NCBI GenBank assembly: GCA_947499505.1
Contig: CANMOQ010000001.1
Location: forward strand, 1,098,037 to 1,162,036
Length of the DNA stretch: 64,000 nt
Direction of reading: 5' to 3'
Origin: an uncultured Erythrobacter sp.
GTDB taxonomy: Bacteria; Pseudomonadota; Alphaproteobacteria; Sphingomonadales; Sphingomonadaceae
Position numbers and translations under genes: made by a program. Of this stretch, positions 1 to 8,086 are shown piece after piece. How positions within the stretch are numbered: the first letter of the stretch is position 1; each line of letters opens with the position of its first letter. The notes below the pieces were generated by a model. It searched no databases, was not told where the DNA came from, and saw only the letters and a list, made by a program, of their open reading frames with translations.

Positions 1-2900
1 GGCCCGATGGGCGTGCGCGCCCAGTCTGGCAGCTCAGCAAGAGCCTGCGCATCGCCACCCGAGCGAGTCTCTGGGAAATGCAGCGCGCGATAGCCCCATT
101 CGCGCCGCGCGCCCCAGATCGGATCGGCCAGCTCCCCCCTGTTTTCATCGCCGCTTTCCTCGCCATCAAATATCGGCGCAAGCCGGGCATACCAGCTGTC
201 CTCATGCGGGCCCTTCTTTTGCCGCGAGCCAAGCGAGCCGGTGATGAACAGCCCCTCTTCCGCGCGGGTCATGGCGACGTACATCAGCCGCCAGTGCTCC
301 TGCATCTCAGCAATTTTCGAGGCTTCTTCTGCCTCGCTGACCCGGCCAGCCTTTTCGTCCTTTGACAGCGAGGGCAGCGGCACCACGCGGCGGTCAGCCT
401 CCGGTGTTGCCTCACCCAGCGGCGCTTCATCCAATTCCAGTGATCCGCCCTGCCCCGGATTGCCGGTCGCATCGGCCAGGATCACAATCGGCGCTTGCAA
501 ACCCTTGGAGCCGTGCACAGTCATGACCCGCACTTGCTCGCCCGCTTCGCCCGGATCACGTTTCAGCTCCCCTTCGCCAGCGTCAAACCATTGCAGAAAC
601 CCGGTTAGGCTGGGCGCGAACGCCGCCTCATAGGCAAAGGCGGAATTGACCAGCTCATCCATCGGATCATTCGCTTCACGCCCAAGCCGCGCGACCAGCT
701 TTGCCCGCGCCTGCCACGGCCCGATCAGGAGCCATGCGAGCAAGGCCTGCGGCGTTTCATAATCCGCCAGCCTCAGCAGATCGCGCAATTTCTCCGCCGT
801 CTCCGCGACAAATGGATCCTCGTGGCGGCGCAGGTGATCCCATAGCGCCGCGCCCTTTGCGCGCGGCACAAAGCTGAGCAGGTCATCCTGGCTCCAACCG
901 ATCAGCGGGCTTGCCAGCAGGTTTGCCAGCATCAAATCGTCGAGCGGTTGGGCCGCGAAGCGCAGCGCCGCGAGCAAATCCTTCACCGCCAGCGGCGCGC
1001 CCAAACGCAGGCGGTCGACCCCAGCCACGGGAACTCCCTTGGCATGCAAGCGCGCAACAATTAGCGCAGCGAGATCCTTGCGTTTTCGCACGAGCACCAT
1101 AACATCGCCCGCACCCGCCGCGCGCGGATTGCCACCCTTCATCAGAATAAATGGCTCTTCGCGCGTGTGCCATTTGCGCACCTGATCGGCGATCTTGTCG
1201 GCCAGCCTGCGGTCATGCTGAGCCAGCCAGTCCTGCTGCTCCCCCTCCCCGCGCTCACTCTCATCCTCCCCGCCCGTCACCGGGTTCCAGAGCGTCACCA
1301 GCCCAGCGCGCTCTTCGCCAATATGCGGCTTTGGCTCGTCCTTCAGGCCAAACGCGCTCGCTCCCACCGCACCAATCGCGCGGTTCACAAATTCGAGTAC
1401 GGCGTTGGAGGTGCGGAAACTCTGCCCCAGATCAAGGTCCTGCCAATTGGGCACATGCCGCGCATCGCGCATCTCGGCGGCGTTTTCGCGCGCGGCCTCA
1501 ATCGCGGCGCGCACCTTGTCCTTGGCCAGCGCGAAATTCTCTGGACTGGTGCCTTGGAAGCCGAAGATCGCCTGCTTGTAATCGCCGACGGTAAAGACCG
1601 TGCGCAGCTTCTCGCCCGCCGCCCCTTCGCCGGAGAAGAAGTCATCGATCAGCGCGAAGACTATGCTCCACTGCGCGGCATTGGTGTCTTGCGCCTCGTC
1701 GATCAGGATATGGTCAAACCGGCGGTCGAGCTTGTAACGGATCCAGTCGGAGGCTTCTTTGCGGCTCAGCAGGCTTGCGGCAAGTTGGATCAGGTCATCA
1801 AAATCGAGCAGGGCCTCGCGCTCTTTCGCCTCTTCCCAGCGCAGCGCGAATGTGCGTCCCAGCTCCAGAGATGGGGTAAGCAGGTCAGCCAGATTGAGCA
1901 GCGCTCGGCGTTCCGCGACTAGGGCCAGAGCCTCTGCGATCTCTTCTTGGCGCGCGGAGAAATGAGGGTCCTCGTCGCTCGGCTTTTTCATGATGCGCGG
2001 CGAGCCATCCGCCTTCAGCAAGGTCTTGCGAAAACCATCGACCTCAAGCGCCCGCTGAGCCACATCCAAAGTCAGCCAGCGCTCAATAAAGGCGCTGCTC
2101 TCGCGCCCGCCCTTCGCGTTCCAAACTTGCAGAACGGGCAGCATCGCCTGCAATTGATGGTCTGGGAAAACATCAGGCGAAAGCCCTTGTGTCACCCAAT
2201 CCTCATCCGCGTCCGCTGGCATGCCCAGCAGGCTTTTGACGCGCGGCATCATCGGCGGCTGCCACGCGCCCGCGCCGTGCCACATCTCACGCGCGCTCGC
2301 GCAGCGCATCAACCACCCGCGCAGAGCATCGGGATCTTTGCGAGTGGCAAACAGGCTGACCGCATCCAACACGCCTGTATCCTGCGTCCGCTCGGCATCG
2401 CTGAGCATGTCGGAGAGCACTTCGCGCGCGAGCAGATCGCGTTCGCGGTCTTCCATTGGCCGCGCACCGGGGAGCAGCTCTGCCTCACCCGGAAAGTTCG
2501 CCAGCAGCCACTGGGCAAAAGCGTGGATCGTATCGATCCGCAATCCGCCACCGGGGCAATCGAGCACGCTGGCAAACAATGTGCGCGCGCGCTCCTGCGT
2601 CTTTGGGCCAATGTCTGCGCCCAAATGGCCAAGCTCAGTCGCAAGCGCCGCAGGCTCCAACCGCACCCAGCGCGCCAGCACCGCATTGATGCGGTTCGCC
2701 ATTTCGGCCGCACCCGCCTTGGTAAAGGTGAGGCACAGGATTTGGCCCGGATCGACATCGGGCCGCAGCAGCAGACGCAGCACGCGCGCGGAGAGCACCT
2801 GCGTTTTGCCCGTGCCCGCAGAGGCGGACAGCCAGACATTGTCGCGCGGATTGACCGCGTCGCGCTGATTGCCTGCCAGTGGGAAGACCGCGCCGCTCAT
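1..2900 (-). CDS. addA: AddA, double-strand break repair helicase-nuclease (partial, 3' end missing)
   Basis: Large subunit of the AddAB helicase-nuclease, which resects double-strand breaks for RecA loading in alphaproteobacteria. The ATG at 2900 gives an N-terminus with the UvrD-type Walker A motif SASAGTGKT near residue 25. Walker B/motif II (LIDEAQDT) lies near residue 398, at about 1690-1715. The frame stays open to the left edge, giving about 966 codons. The C-terminal nuclease domain is outside the window. The start overlaps the addB stop by 4 bp (ATGA), so the two are translationally coupled. Recognised from motifs plus the addB neighbour. Confidence 0.95.
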   Translation of the reverse strand, partial: MSGAVFPLAGNQRDAVNPRDNVWLSASAGTGKTQVLSARVLRLLLRPDVDPGQILCLTFTKAGAAEMANRINAVLARWVRLEPAALATELGHLGADIGPKTQERARTLFASVLDCPGGGLRIDTIHAFAQWLLANFPGEAELLPGARPMEDRERDLLAREVLSDMLSDAERTQDTGVLDAVSLFATRKDPDALRGWLMRCASAREMWHGAGAWQPPMMPRVKSLLGMPADADEDWVTQGLSPDVFPDHQLQAMLPVLQVWNAKGGRESSAFIERWLTLDVAQRALEVDGFRKTLLKADGSPRIMKKPSDEDPHFSARQEEIAEALALVAERRALLNLADLLTPSLELGRTFALRWEEAKEREALLDFDDLIQLAASLLSRKEASDWIRYKLDRRFDHILIDEAQDTNAAQWSIVFALIDDFFSGEGAAGEKLRTVFTVGDYKQAIFGFQGTSPENFALAKDKVRAAIEAARENAAEMRDARHVPNWQDLDLGQSFRTSNAVLEFVNRAIGAVGASAFGLKDEPKPHIGEERAGLVTLWNPVTGGEDESERGEGEQQDWLAQHDRRLADKIADQVRKWHTREEPFILMKGGNPRAAGAGDVMVLVRKRKDLAALIVARLHAKGVPVAGVDRLRLGAPLAVKDLLAALRFAAQPLDDLMLANLLASPLIGWSQDDLLSFVPRAKGAALWDHLRRHEDPFVAETAEKLRDLLRLADYETPQALLAWLLIGPWQARAKLVARLGREANDPMDELVNSAFAYEAAFAPSLTGFLQWFDAGEGELKRDPGEAGEQVRVMTVHGSKGLQAPIVILADATGNPGQGGSLELDEAPLGEATPEADRRVVPLPSLSKDEKAGRVSEAEEASKIAEMQEHWRLMYVAMTRAEEGLFITGSLGSRQKKGPHEDSWYARLAPIFDGEESGDENRGELADPIWGARREWGYRALHFPETRSGGDAQALAELPDWARTPIG

Positions 2901-5900
2901 TGCGCATCCTCCCCATCGGCCAGAGCGATGATCCACTCATCCAGACGCATCAGCTGATCATAATCGGTGTAGCCGGGGTAATCCGGATTTTCCTTGGCCA
3001 CAAACGGCGCATTGCCCTTGATAAAGCGGCGAATAGCCTCGGCGAGCTTGGCTTCATGCGTTGGCAGGAACTCCTCCGGCAGCAGGCCAGAACGCTTGCC
3101 CGGCAGCTTTATAGGCGCCTCTTTATAGCCAAACTGCTTGTCCGCCTTGCTGCGCCCCATCGACCAAAATTCGAAGGTTGCCGCATCGCCGCTCAGCCCT
3201 TCGAAATCGCCATCGCGCGCGATCAAGCCGAGCAGGCCAAGCTGCAACGCGTAACCTGCCTCGACCTGCGCTGCGCTAGGCGGAGCGCCCGTTTTATAAT
3301 CCACAATCGCGAGACTGCCGTCGGGCATTCTATCAATCCGGTCGGCCCGGCCATAGACGCGCACGCCATCGACCAGCATGGAGCCCTTGCGCTCCCACGC
3401 GATGACTTGGCGTTTTTCATCCGCCGCCTCATCGGCATCGATCCACTCCGCAAACCGGGTGAGCGCCGCGAGCAGGCGCGGTCGCCACAACCCCATAAAC
3501 AGCGGGTGGCATTGCTCAGCGCGGAAATGCGCCTCCGCAATCTCTGTGATATCGGCTGAGGGATCGTGACTGCGCACTTCGTGCCACAGTTCCAGGATCT
3601 TATGCGTCAAAGTGCCGCGCAGAGCCGGATCGCTGAACGGGTCCGCCTCCAGCACATCGAGCGCTTTTAGGCCCAGGATTTGCTGCGCATAAAACTGGTA
3701 GGGATCACCCAGCAATCGGTCGAGCGCGGTCACCGCAATATTGACCGCGCGCTGCTCGCTGGAGGGCATGGGCGCGGGCCGCGCATAGGGCTTTCCGCGC
3801 GGCGCCATCCGATCAAGCGCAGGCAGCATAGCGGGGATGGCATTCTCGCGGTGATCTTTCGCAAGCTCGCCCAGCAAGGCCTCCACCCGCAGCAAAAACC
3901 GCGAGGGGATCGTCGGCCCTTCTTTATCGCGTTCGGCCCGGCTGAGCACCACTTCGGGCGCGCCCATTGCCCCGGCAAGATCATGCGCGGACAGGCCAAT
4001 GCGAAACTCCGACGCGGGCACACCCAGCGCGCGCAAGACGCCGGGAGCAAGCAGAGGATCGGGGCTCGGGCTTTGCGGCCAGCTGCCTTCATTCAGCCCT
4101 GCACAAATCACCAGGTCAGCGCGGGCCATGCGCGATTCCAGCAGACCGTAAATCGCGACGCGCGGGTGCCCGCCATAGGGCGGCCGCACGGCAATCTCGT
4201 CCATCGTCTCGCGCATGGCGCTGGCCAAATCTTTTGCCGCGATTTGCGTATCGGTGGCGCGGGCATGCAGGCGCATATCCTCCACCATGGCGGACAATGC
4301 GCGGCCATCCTCGCGCGCCCAAACGTCCTCACCCGCCAGCGCCTCGGCGAGCACGGTGAGCGTGTCGAGCGCATCCGCCAGCGGCAGCTCCGACGCTTCA
4401 CCGGGCAGCTGCGCCAGCAATGCCTCAGCCTCTGCCCACCATTCGGCGACCTCTGCCTCGGCAGCGACGGCGCGCAAAGGCTCAAATCCCGGTGCAGGCG
4501 CAGGTCCGCGCAGCGCGCGTTCAAACTTGCGCAGATGGCTGAGCCATTCGCCGCGATCATCGCCGCCGCGCACCAATGGATGGCCCAGCGCGCTGACCAA
4601 TGCGGTGGGCGTGATCGCCCCGCTGGCAAGCTCGCTTAACAGGCCGAGCAGACGCCCCGCCGGGGTCAGAGACAAGGGACGGCCAGCGGTGTCATCTGCC
4701 ATGATGTTCCAGCGCGACAAATGTTGCACAACGCGGCGAGCCAGGCTGCGATCGGCGCTGATCACCGCGATGCGTTTCTGCGGCTCATCCAAAGCTTGGC
4801 GCACTAGCATGGCGATGGCCTGCGCCTCTTCTTCGGCCGTGGCGCTGGTTAGCAGGCGGACGCCTGATAGCCGCCGCTTATCGGGTGCCAATTCGGCCCA
4901 GGAAGAGCTTGTCTCTGGCGGCAGGAACAAGGAGCTGATCGCGTGGCTGCGCACCGGGTCTGCCGCCGCGATGCCGCGCCGGTGCCATGGGCGAACCTCT
5001 GCGCGGGCAATGCCCATGCGGCCGAGCAGCAACTTCAAGTGATATTGCGGATGGGTCAGCGCATCGCCGCGCGCAAACACCTCGCCATCCGGCTCATCGC
5101 TTTGCCCAGCTCGGCCCAATTCATCCCACGCCTCAGTCGGCATTTGCAGGTCGAGATCGGGCAGGATTACCGCGCCATTCTCTAAGTCAGCAATGCTGCG
5201 CAGCATGCGCGCCAGAGCGGGCGCTGCGCTGGTGACACCGGCGGCGACAATCGGGGATTTCGGCGGGTTTGCGCGCCATTCTTGCGCAGCCCGGTCAAAC
5301 AAGAGATTGCGCCGGGTCGCCGCGTCCACCTCGCCGTGTTCGTCCAAGGCAAAGCGCCAGCGCGCCTGCACCTTGGCAAACAAGCGGATCGATTCCTGCC
5401 AATGCTCCGCCAGGCTCGGCTCAAGGTTGAGGATCGTCTCATCGAGCAAATCCTCTGGCCGCTTCTCCTCGACCAACAGGCGGTCCATTGTGCGCGCCAA
5501 ATCGCGCGCCATCCGCAAGATTGCAGCGCCCGGCGGCATGCGCTTGCCGCTGGCCTCCAGCTCTGCGCGCAGCAAATGCGCCAGCTCAAACCAGCGGCGC
5601 GTCGGCTCCACCGCAGGCGGAATTTCGCCCGCACCCAGCGGATCGAGCAAACTGCCGAGTTTCTCATCAAGGTCGAGATCACCCACCGCAACCATGCGCG
5701 GCATCAGCAATCCGGCGCTGCCAGTCTCGCCAGCATGGCGGATAAATGCCTCGCTGATGGTGCGCGCGGCGCGGGTGCTGGGGACCAGCAAAGTGAGCCG
5801 CGCTAGCCCAAGCGCACCGTCCGAGTAACGCGGAACAAGGCCCGCCACCAGCGCATCGGCAAAGCCGCGGTGCGCAGCGATGGAATAGACGTTGGGCTCG

Positions 5901-5914
5901 CGGCGCTCAGCCAC
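2897..5914 (-). CDS. addB: AddB, double-strand break repair protein
   Basis: 1005-aa partner of AddA. The N-terminus (LLVPSTRAARTISEAF, about residues 44-60) resembles the inactivated helicase half of alphaproteobacterial AddB, with no clean Walker A. The C-terminal third holds a RecB-like PD-(D/E)XK nuclease: RGTLTHKILELWHEV, then VYGRADRIDRM and IVDYKTG with its conserved Asp and Lys. Length matches the family. The gene overlaps murU by 8 bp upstream and addA by 4 bp downstream, so the repair genes are expressed with the cell-wall recycling genes. Confidence 0.96.
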   Translation of the reverse strand: MAERREPNVYSIAAHRGFADALVAGLVPRYSDGALGLARLTLLVPSTRAARTISEAFIRHAGETGSAGLLMPRMVAVGDLDLDEKLGSLLDPLGAGEIPPAVEPTRRWFELAHLLRAELEASGKRMPPGAAILRMARDLARTMDRLLVEEKRPEDLLDETILNLEPSLAEHWQESIRLFAKVQARWRFALDEHGEVDAATRRNLLFDRAAQEWRANPPKSPIVAAGVTSAAPALARMLRSIADLENGAVILPDLDLQMPTEAWDELGRAGQSDEPDGEVFARGDALTHPQYHLKLLLGRMGIARAEVRPWHRRGIAAADPVRSHAISSLFLPPETSSSWAELAPDKRRLSGVRLLTSATAEEEAQAIAMLVRQALDEPQKRIAVISADRSLARRVVQHLSRWNIMADDTAGRPLSLTPAGRLLGLLSELASGAITPTALVSALGHPLVRGGDDRGEWLSHLRKFERALRGPAPAPGFEPLRAVAAEAEVAEWWAEAEALLAQLPGEASELPLADALDTLTVLAEALAGEDVWAREDGRALSAMVEDMRLHARATDTQIAAKDLASAMRETMDEIAVRPPYGGHPRVAIYGLLESRMARADLVICAGLNEGSWPQSPSPDPLLAPGVLRALGVPASEFRIGLSAHDLAGAMGAPEVVLSRAERDKEGPTIPSRFLLRVEALLGELAKDHRENAIPAMLPALDRMAPRGKPYARPAPMPSSEQRAVNIAVTALDRLLGDPYQFYAQQILGLKALDVLEADPFSDPALRGTLTHKILELWHEVRSHDPSADITEIAEAHFRAEQCHPLFMGLWRPRLLAALTRFAEWIDADEAADEKRQVIAWERKGSMLVDGVRVYGRADRIDRMPDGSLAIVDYKTGAPPSAAQVEAGYALQLGLLGLIARDGDFEGLSGDAATFEFWSMGRSKADKQFGYKEAPIKLPGKRSGLLPEEFLPTHEAKLAEAIRRFIKGNAPFVAKENPDYPGYTDYDQLMRLDEWIIALADGEDAQ

Positions 5915-6629
5915 GCTTTAGCGCGTCTTCGGTCGGCGCGATCGCTTGCGGCGTTCCCACTTCGAACCATTGCCCGGTAAACGCGGCGCCGAACAGGCGG
6001 CCTTCCTCAATCGCGCGGGTCCACAGGATGTTGGTGGAGAACTTACCCTTTGGCGCATCGCGCAGCAGGCGGTGCGAAATCAGTTGGATGCCAGTGTAGA
6101 TGAAAGGCGCGATGCGGCCCGGCGCGCGCCGTTTCAGCCGCCCAATCTGGTCCATATGAAAGTCGCCCGGCCCGGTGAAATTCTTCGCATTAGCGTGCGG
6201 CACCAGCAGCAGCAGCGCATCCATTGTATCTGGGTCCCAGCGCTGCGACAGATCATGGAAGGCATCGCGCGGCCCATCGAGCCAAATATTGTCGGCGTTG
6301 AGGCAGAAGAACGGATCGGGCAAATGCGACCGCGCCTTGATCAGGCCCCCGCCCGTCTCCAGCAATTCGCTGCGCTCATCCGAGATCACTACCTGCGGCG
6401 CGTTGCGTTCGGCAACGTGTGCCTCCAGCGCATCGGCGAGATAATGCACATTGACGATAGCGCGCGCGATGCCTGCATCCGCGAGCCGATCAAGCGCGTG
6501 ATCGATCAGTGGCTTACCCGCGACCCGCACCAAAGGCTTAGGCTGGCTGGCGGTGAGCGGGCGCATGCGCTTGCCCATGCCAGCGGCCATCACCATCGCG
6601 GTATCGCTGGCAAGAGGCTTGCCGCTCAT
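5907..6629 (-). CDS. murU: MurU-type nucleotidyltransferase (N-acetylmuramate-1-phosphate uridylyltransferase)
   Basis: A 240-aa sugar-phosphate nucleotidyltransferase. MVMAAGMGKRMRPLTASQPK at residues 12-31 is the signature nucleotide-binding loop, followed by PLVRVAGKPLIDHALDRL, typical of MurU/RfbA-like enzymes. MurU converts MurNAc-1-phosphate to UDP-MurNAc in the AmgK-MurU peptidoglycan recycling route, which bypasses de novo UDP-MurNAc synthesis (the fosfomycin-sensitive step). Assignment to MurU rather than another sugar pyrophosphorylase rests on the immediately upstream kinase gene, whose stop overlaps this ATG (ATGA, 6626-6629). Confidence 0.88.
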   Translation of the reverse strand: MSGKPLASDTAMVMAAGMGKRMRPLTASQPKPLVRVAGKPLIDHALDRLADAGIARAIVNVHYLADALEAHVAERNAPQVVISDERSELLETGGGLIKARSHLPDPFFCLNADNIWLDGPRDAFHDLSQRWDPDTMDALLLLVPHANAKNFTGPGDFHMDQIGRLKRRAPGRIAPFIYTGIQLISHRLLRDAPKGKFSTNILWTRAIEEGRLFGAAFTGQWFEVGTPQAIAPTEDALKRG

Positions 6630-7621
6630 GTGATCTCTCCGCCCATTGCAGCGCGCAAATGCTGCGGGATATTGGTATCAAACCACGTGGCAACAGGTGC
6701 CAGCGCCGGATGCGCAAGGTCGCGCTCCATCGCCTCCCACACGCGTGGGATGAGCGTGGGATAGCGCGGCTTTCCATCACGCTTAAACAGGCGCGTAAAA
6801 ATGCCAACGATCTTGGCGTTCCGCTGAGCGCCGAGCCGCGCATAGTCGGCGGCAAAATGCTCGTCCGCTCCGGCGCGTTCCTGATACCGTGCAAGCATCT
6901 CTGCCTCCAGCTCCGGCGAGATATCGCGCCGCGCATCTTGCAGCAGTGAGACGAGATCATAGGCCGGATGCCCAACCAGTGCGTCCTGAAAATCAATCAG
7001 CCCCTGCGGCGCGCTCGGCACACCGTTCAGCAGCATGATGTTCTCCGCATGATAATCGCGCAGCACCGTGACGCCTGGCGATTGGCGCTGGGCCAAGGGC
7101 GACAACACCTCGTCCCATGCCCGCGCATAGTCCGCCTCATCGACCGTTAGGCCCATGGCCGGACAATACCATTCGGTCAGCAGCGCGGCCTCGCGCTGGT
7201 AAGTCGCCATATCATAGGGCGCGAACGGTCCGGGCGGGCATTTGTGCAGCTCCACCAGAGCATCAATCGCGCCGGCATAAGCTTCGTTTTCGCTCGCCGG
7301 GTTATCATCCAGCCAATCGCGCATCCGATCATCGCCGAAATCTTCGAGCAGAACCCAGCCCGCCGCTGCATCACTGGCGTAAATCTCTGGCGCGCGCATC
7401 GCATTTTCGCACAGCCACCGCGCCACATCCAGGAACGGGATGGGGTCCTCGTGCGGCGGCGGCGCATACATCAGCATGCCTTTGTTCGGCCCATCACCGC
7501 CGCTACGCGCCAAGCGGAAATACCGGCGAAAAGAGGCATCGCCAGGGATCGGATCAATCGCGACATCGCCCCACCCAGCTTGGGCGAGGAATGCGTGCAG
7601 GCCATCAGGAAGCTCACTCAT
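6626..7621 (-). CDS. amgK: AmgK-type N-acetylmuramate/N-acetylglucosamine kinase
   Basis: A 331-aa aminoglycoside-phosphotransferase-fold kinase. The catalytic loop reads LRDYHAENIMLL and the metal-binding motif is LIDFQDALVG, the DFQDA form known from AmgK rather than the DxD of resistance kinases. AmgK phosphorylates the anomeric hydroxyl of MurNAc/GlcNAc, and MurU encoded next door uses the product. I chose the ATG at 7621 because it overlaps the tsaE stop (ATGA). An in-frame start 18 bases upstream would lie deeper inside tsaE. Probably cytosolic. Confidence 0.88.
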   Translation of the reverse strand: MSELPDGLHAFLAQAGWGDVAIDPIPGDASFRRYFRLARSGGDGPNKGMLMYAPPPHEDPIPFLDVARWLCENAMRAPEIYASDAAAGWVLLEDFGDDRMRDWLDDNPASENEAYAGAIDALVELHKCPPGPFAPYDMATYQREAALLTEWYCPAMGLTVDEADYARAWDEVLSPLAQRQSPGVTVLRDYHAENIMLLNGVPSAPQGLIDFQDALVGHPAYDLVSLLQDARRDISPELEAEMLARYQERAGADEHFAADYARLGAQRNAKIVGIFTRLFKRDGKPRYPTLIPRVWEAMERDLAHPALAPVATWFDTNIPQHLRAAMGGEIT

Positions 7622-8076
7622 GGCAGACGCTCTAGCCAATCTGCGCCCGCTTCAATAGCCGCGATACGCCCCTCATCCGCAGAATTTCCGCTGTTTTCTA
7701 GAGTGATCGACAAACACGCCGCCTCATGCCCAAATCCGCCCGCATGATCGGGCCACTCAGCGATTAAGGCCGCACCATCGCGGTAATCATCAAGGCCAAT
7801 TTCATGGCGTTCATCGGGATGCTCCAAGCGGTAAAAATCGGCATGCACCACCGGCACGCGCAGCGGCGGCGCATCGTATGTCTCAATGATCGTAAAGGTC
7901 GGCGATGGCACCTCATGCTCATAGCCAAGCGCGGCGATAATCGCGCGGGCCAGCGTCGTCTTCCCCGCGCCCAATCCTCCGGTCAGCGAGACCACATCTC
8001 CGGGCCTCAAGCGCTTTGCGATGCGCGCGCCAAAGGCGTCCATCGCCGCCAAATCGCTCAAGGTCTCGCGCATCAT
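7618..8076 (-). CDS. tsaE: TsaE, tRNA t6A37 threonylcarbamoyladenosine biosynthesis ATPase
   Basis: A P-loop ATPase of 152 aa with GGLGAGKTTLARAII (Walker A) and the family motif HADFYRLE. TsaE works with TsaD and TsaB to attach threonylcarbamoyl to A37 of ANN-decoding tRNAs. The reading frame could extend upstream into divL, but the tandem ATGs at 8076/8073 follow a GAGGG ribosome-binding site and give normal TsaE length. The start is 10 bp after the divL stop, and the gene's stop overlaps amgK. I chose the first of the two ATGs. Confidence 0.93.
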   Translation of the reverse strand: MMRETLSDLAAMDAFGARIAKRLRPGDVVSLTGGLGAGKTTLARAIIAALGYEHEVPSPTFTIIETYDAPPLRVPVVHADFYRLEHPDERHEIGLDDYRDGAALIAEWPDHAGGFGHEAACLSITLENSGNSADEGRIAAIEAGADWLERLP

Positions 8077-8086
8077 CCCCGCGCCC

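Noticed and set aside
1167..2957. Two long plus-strand frames (251 and 336 aa)
   Set aside because: Antisense to addA, which shows helicase motifs.
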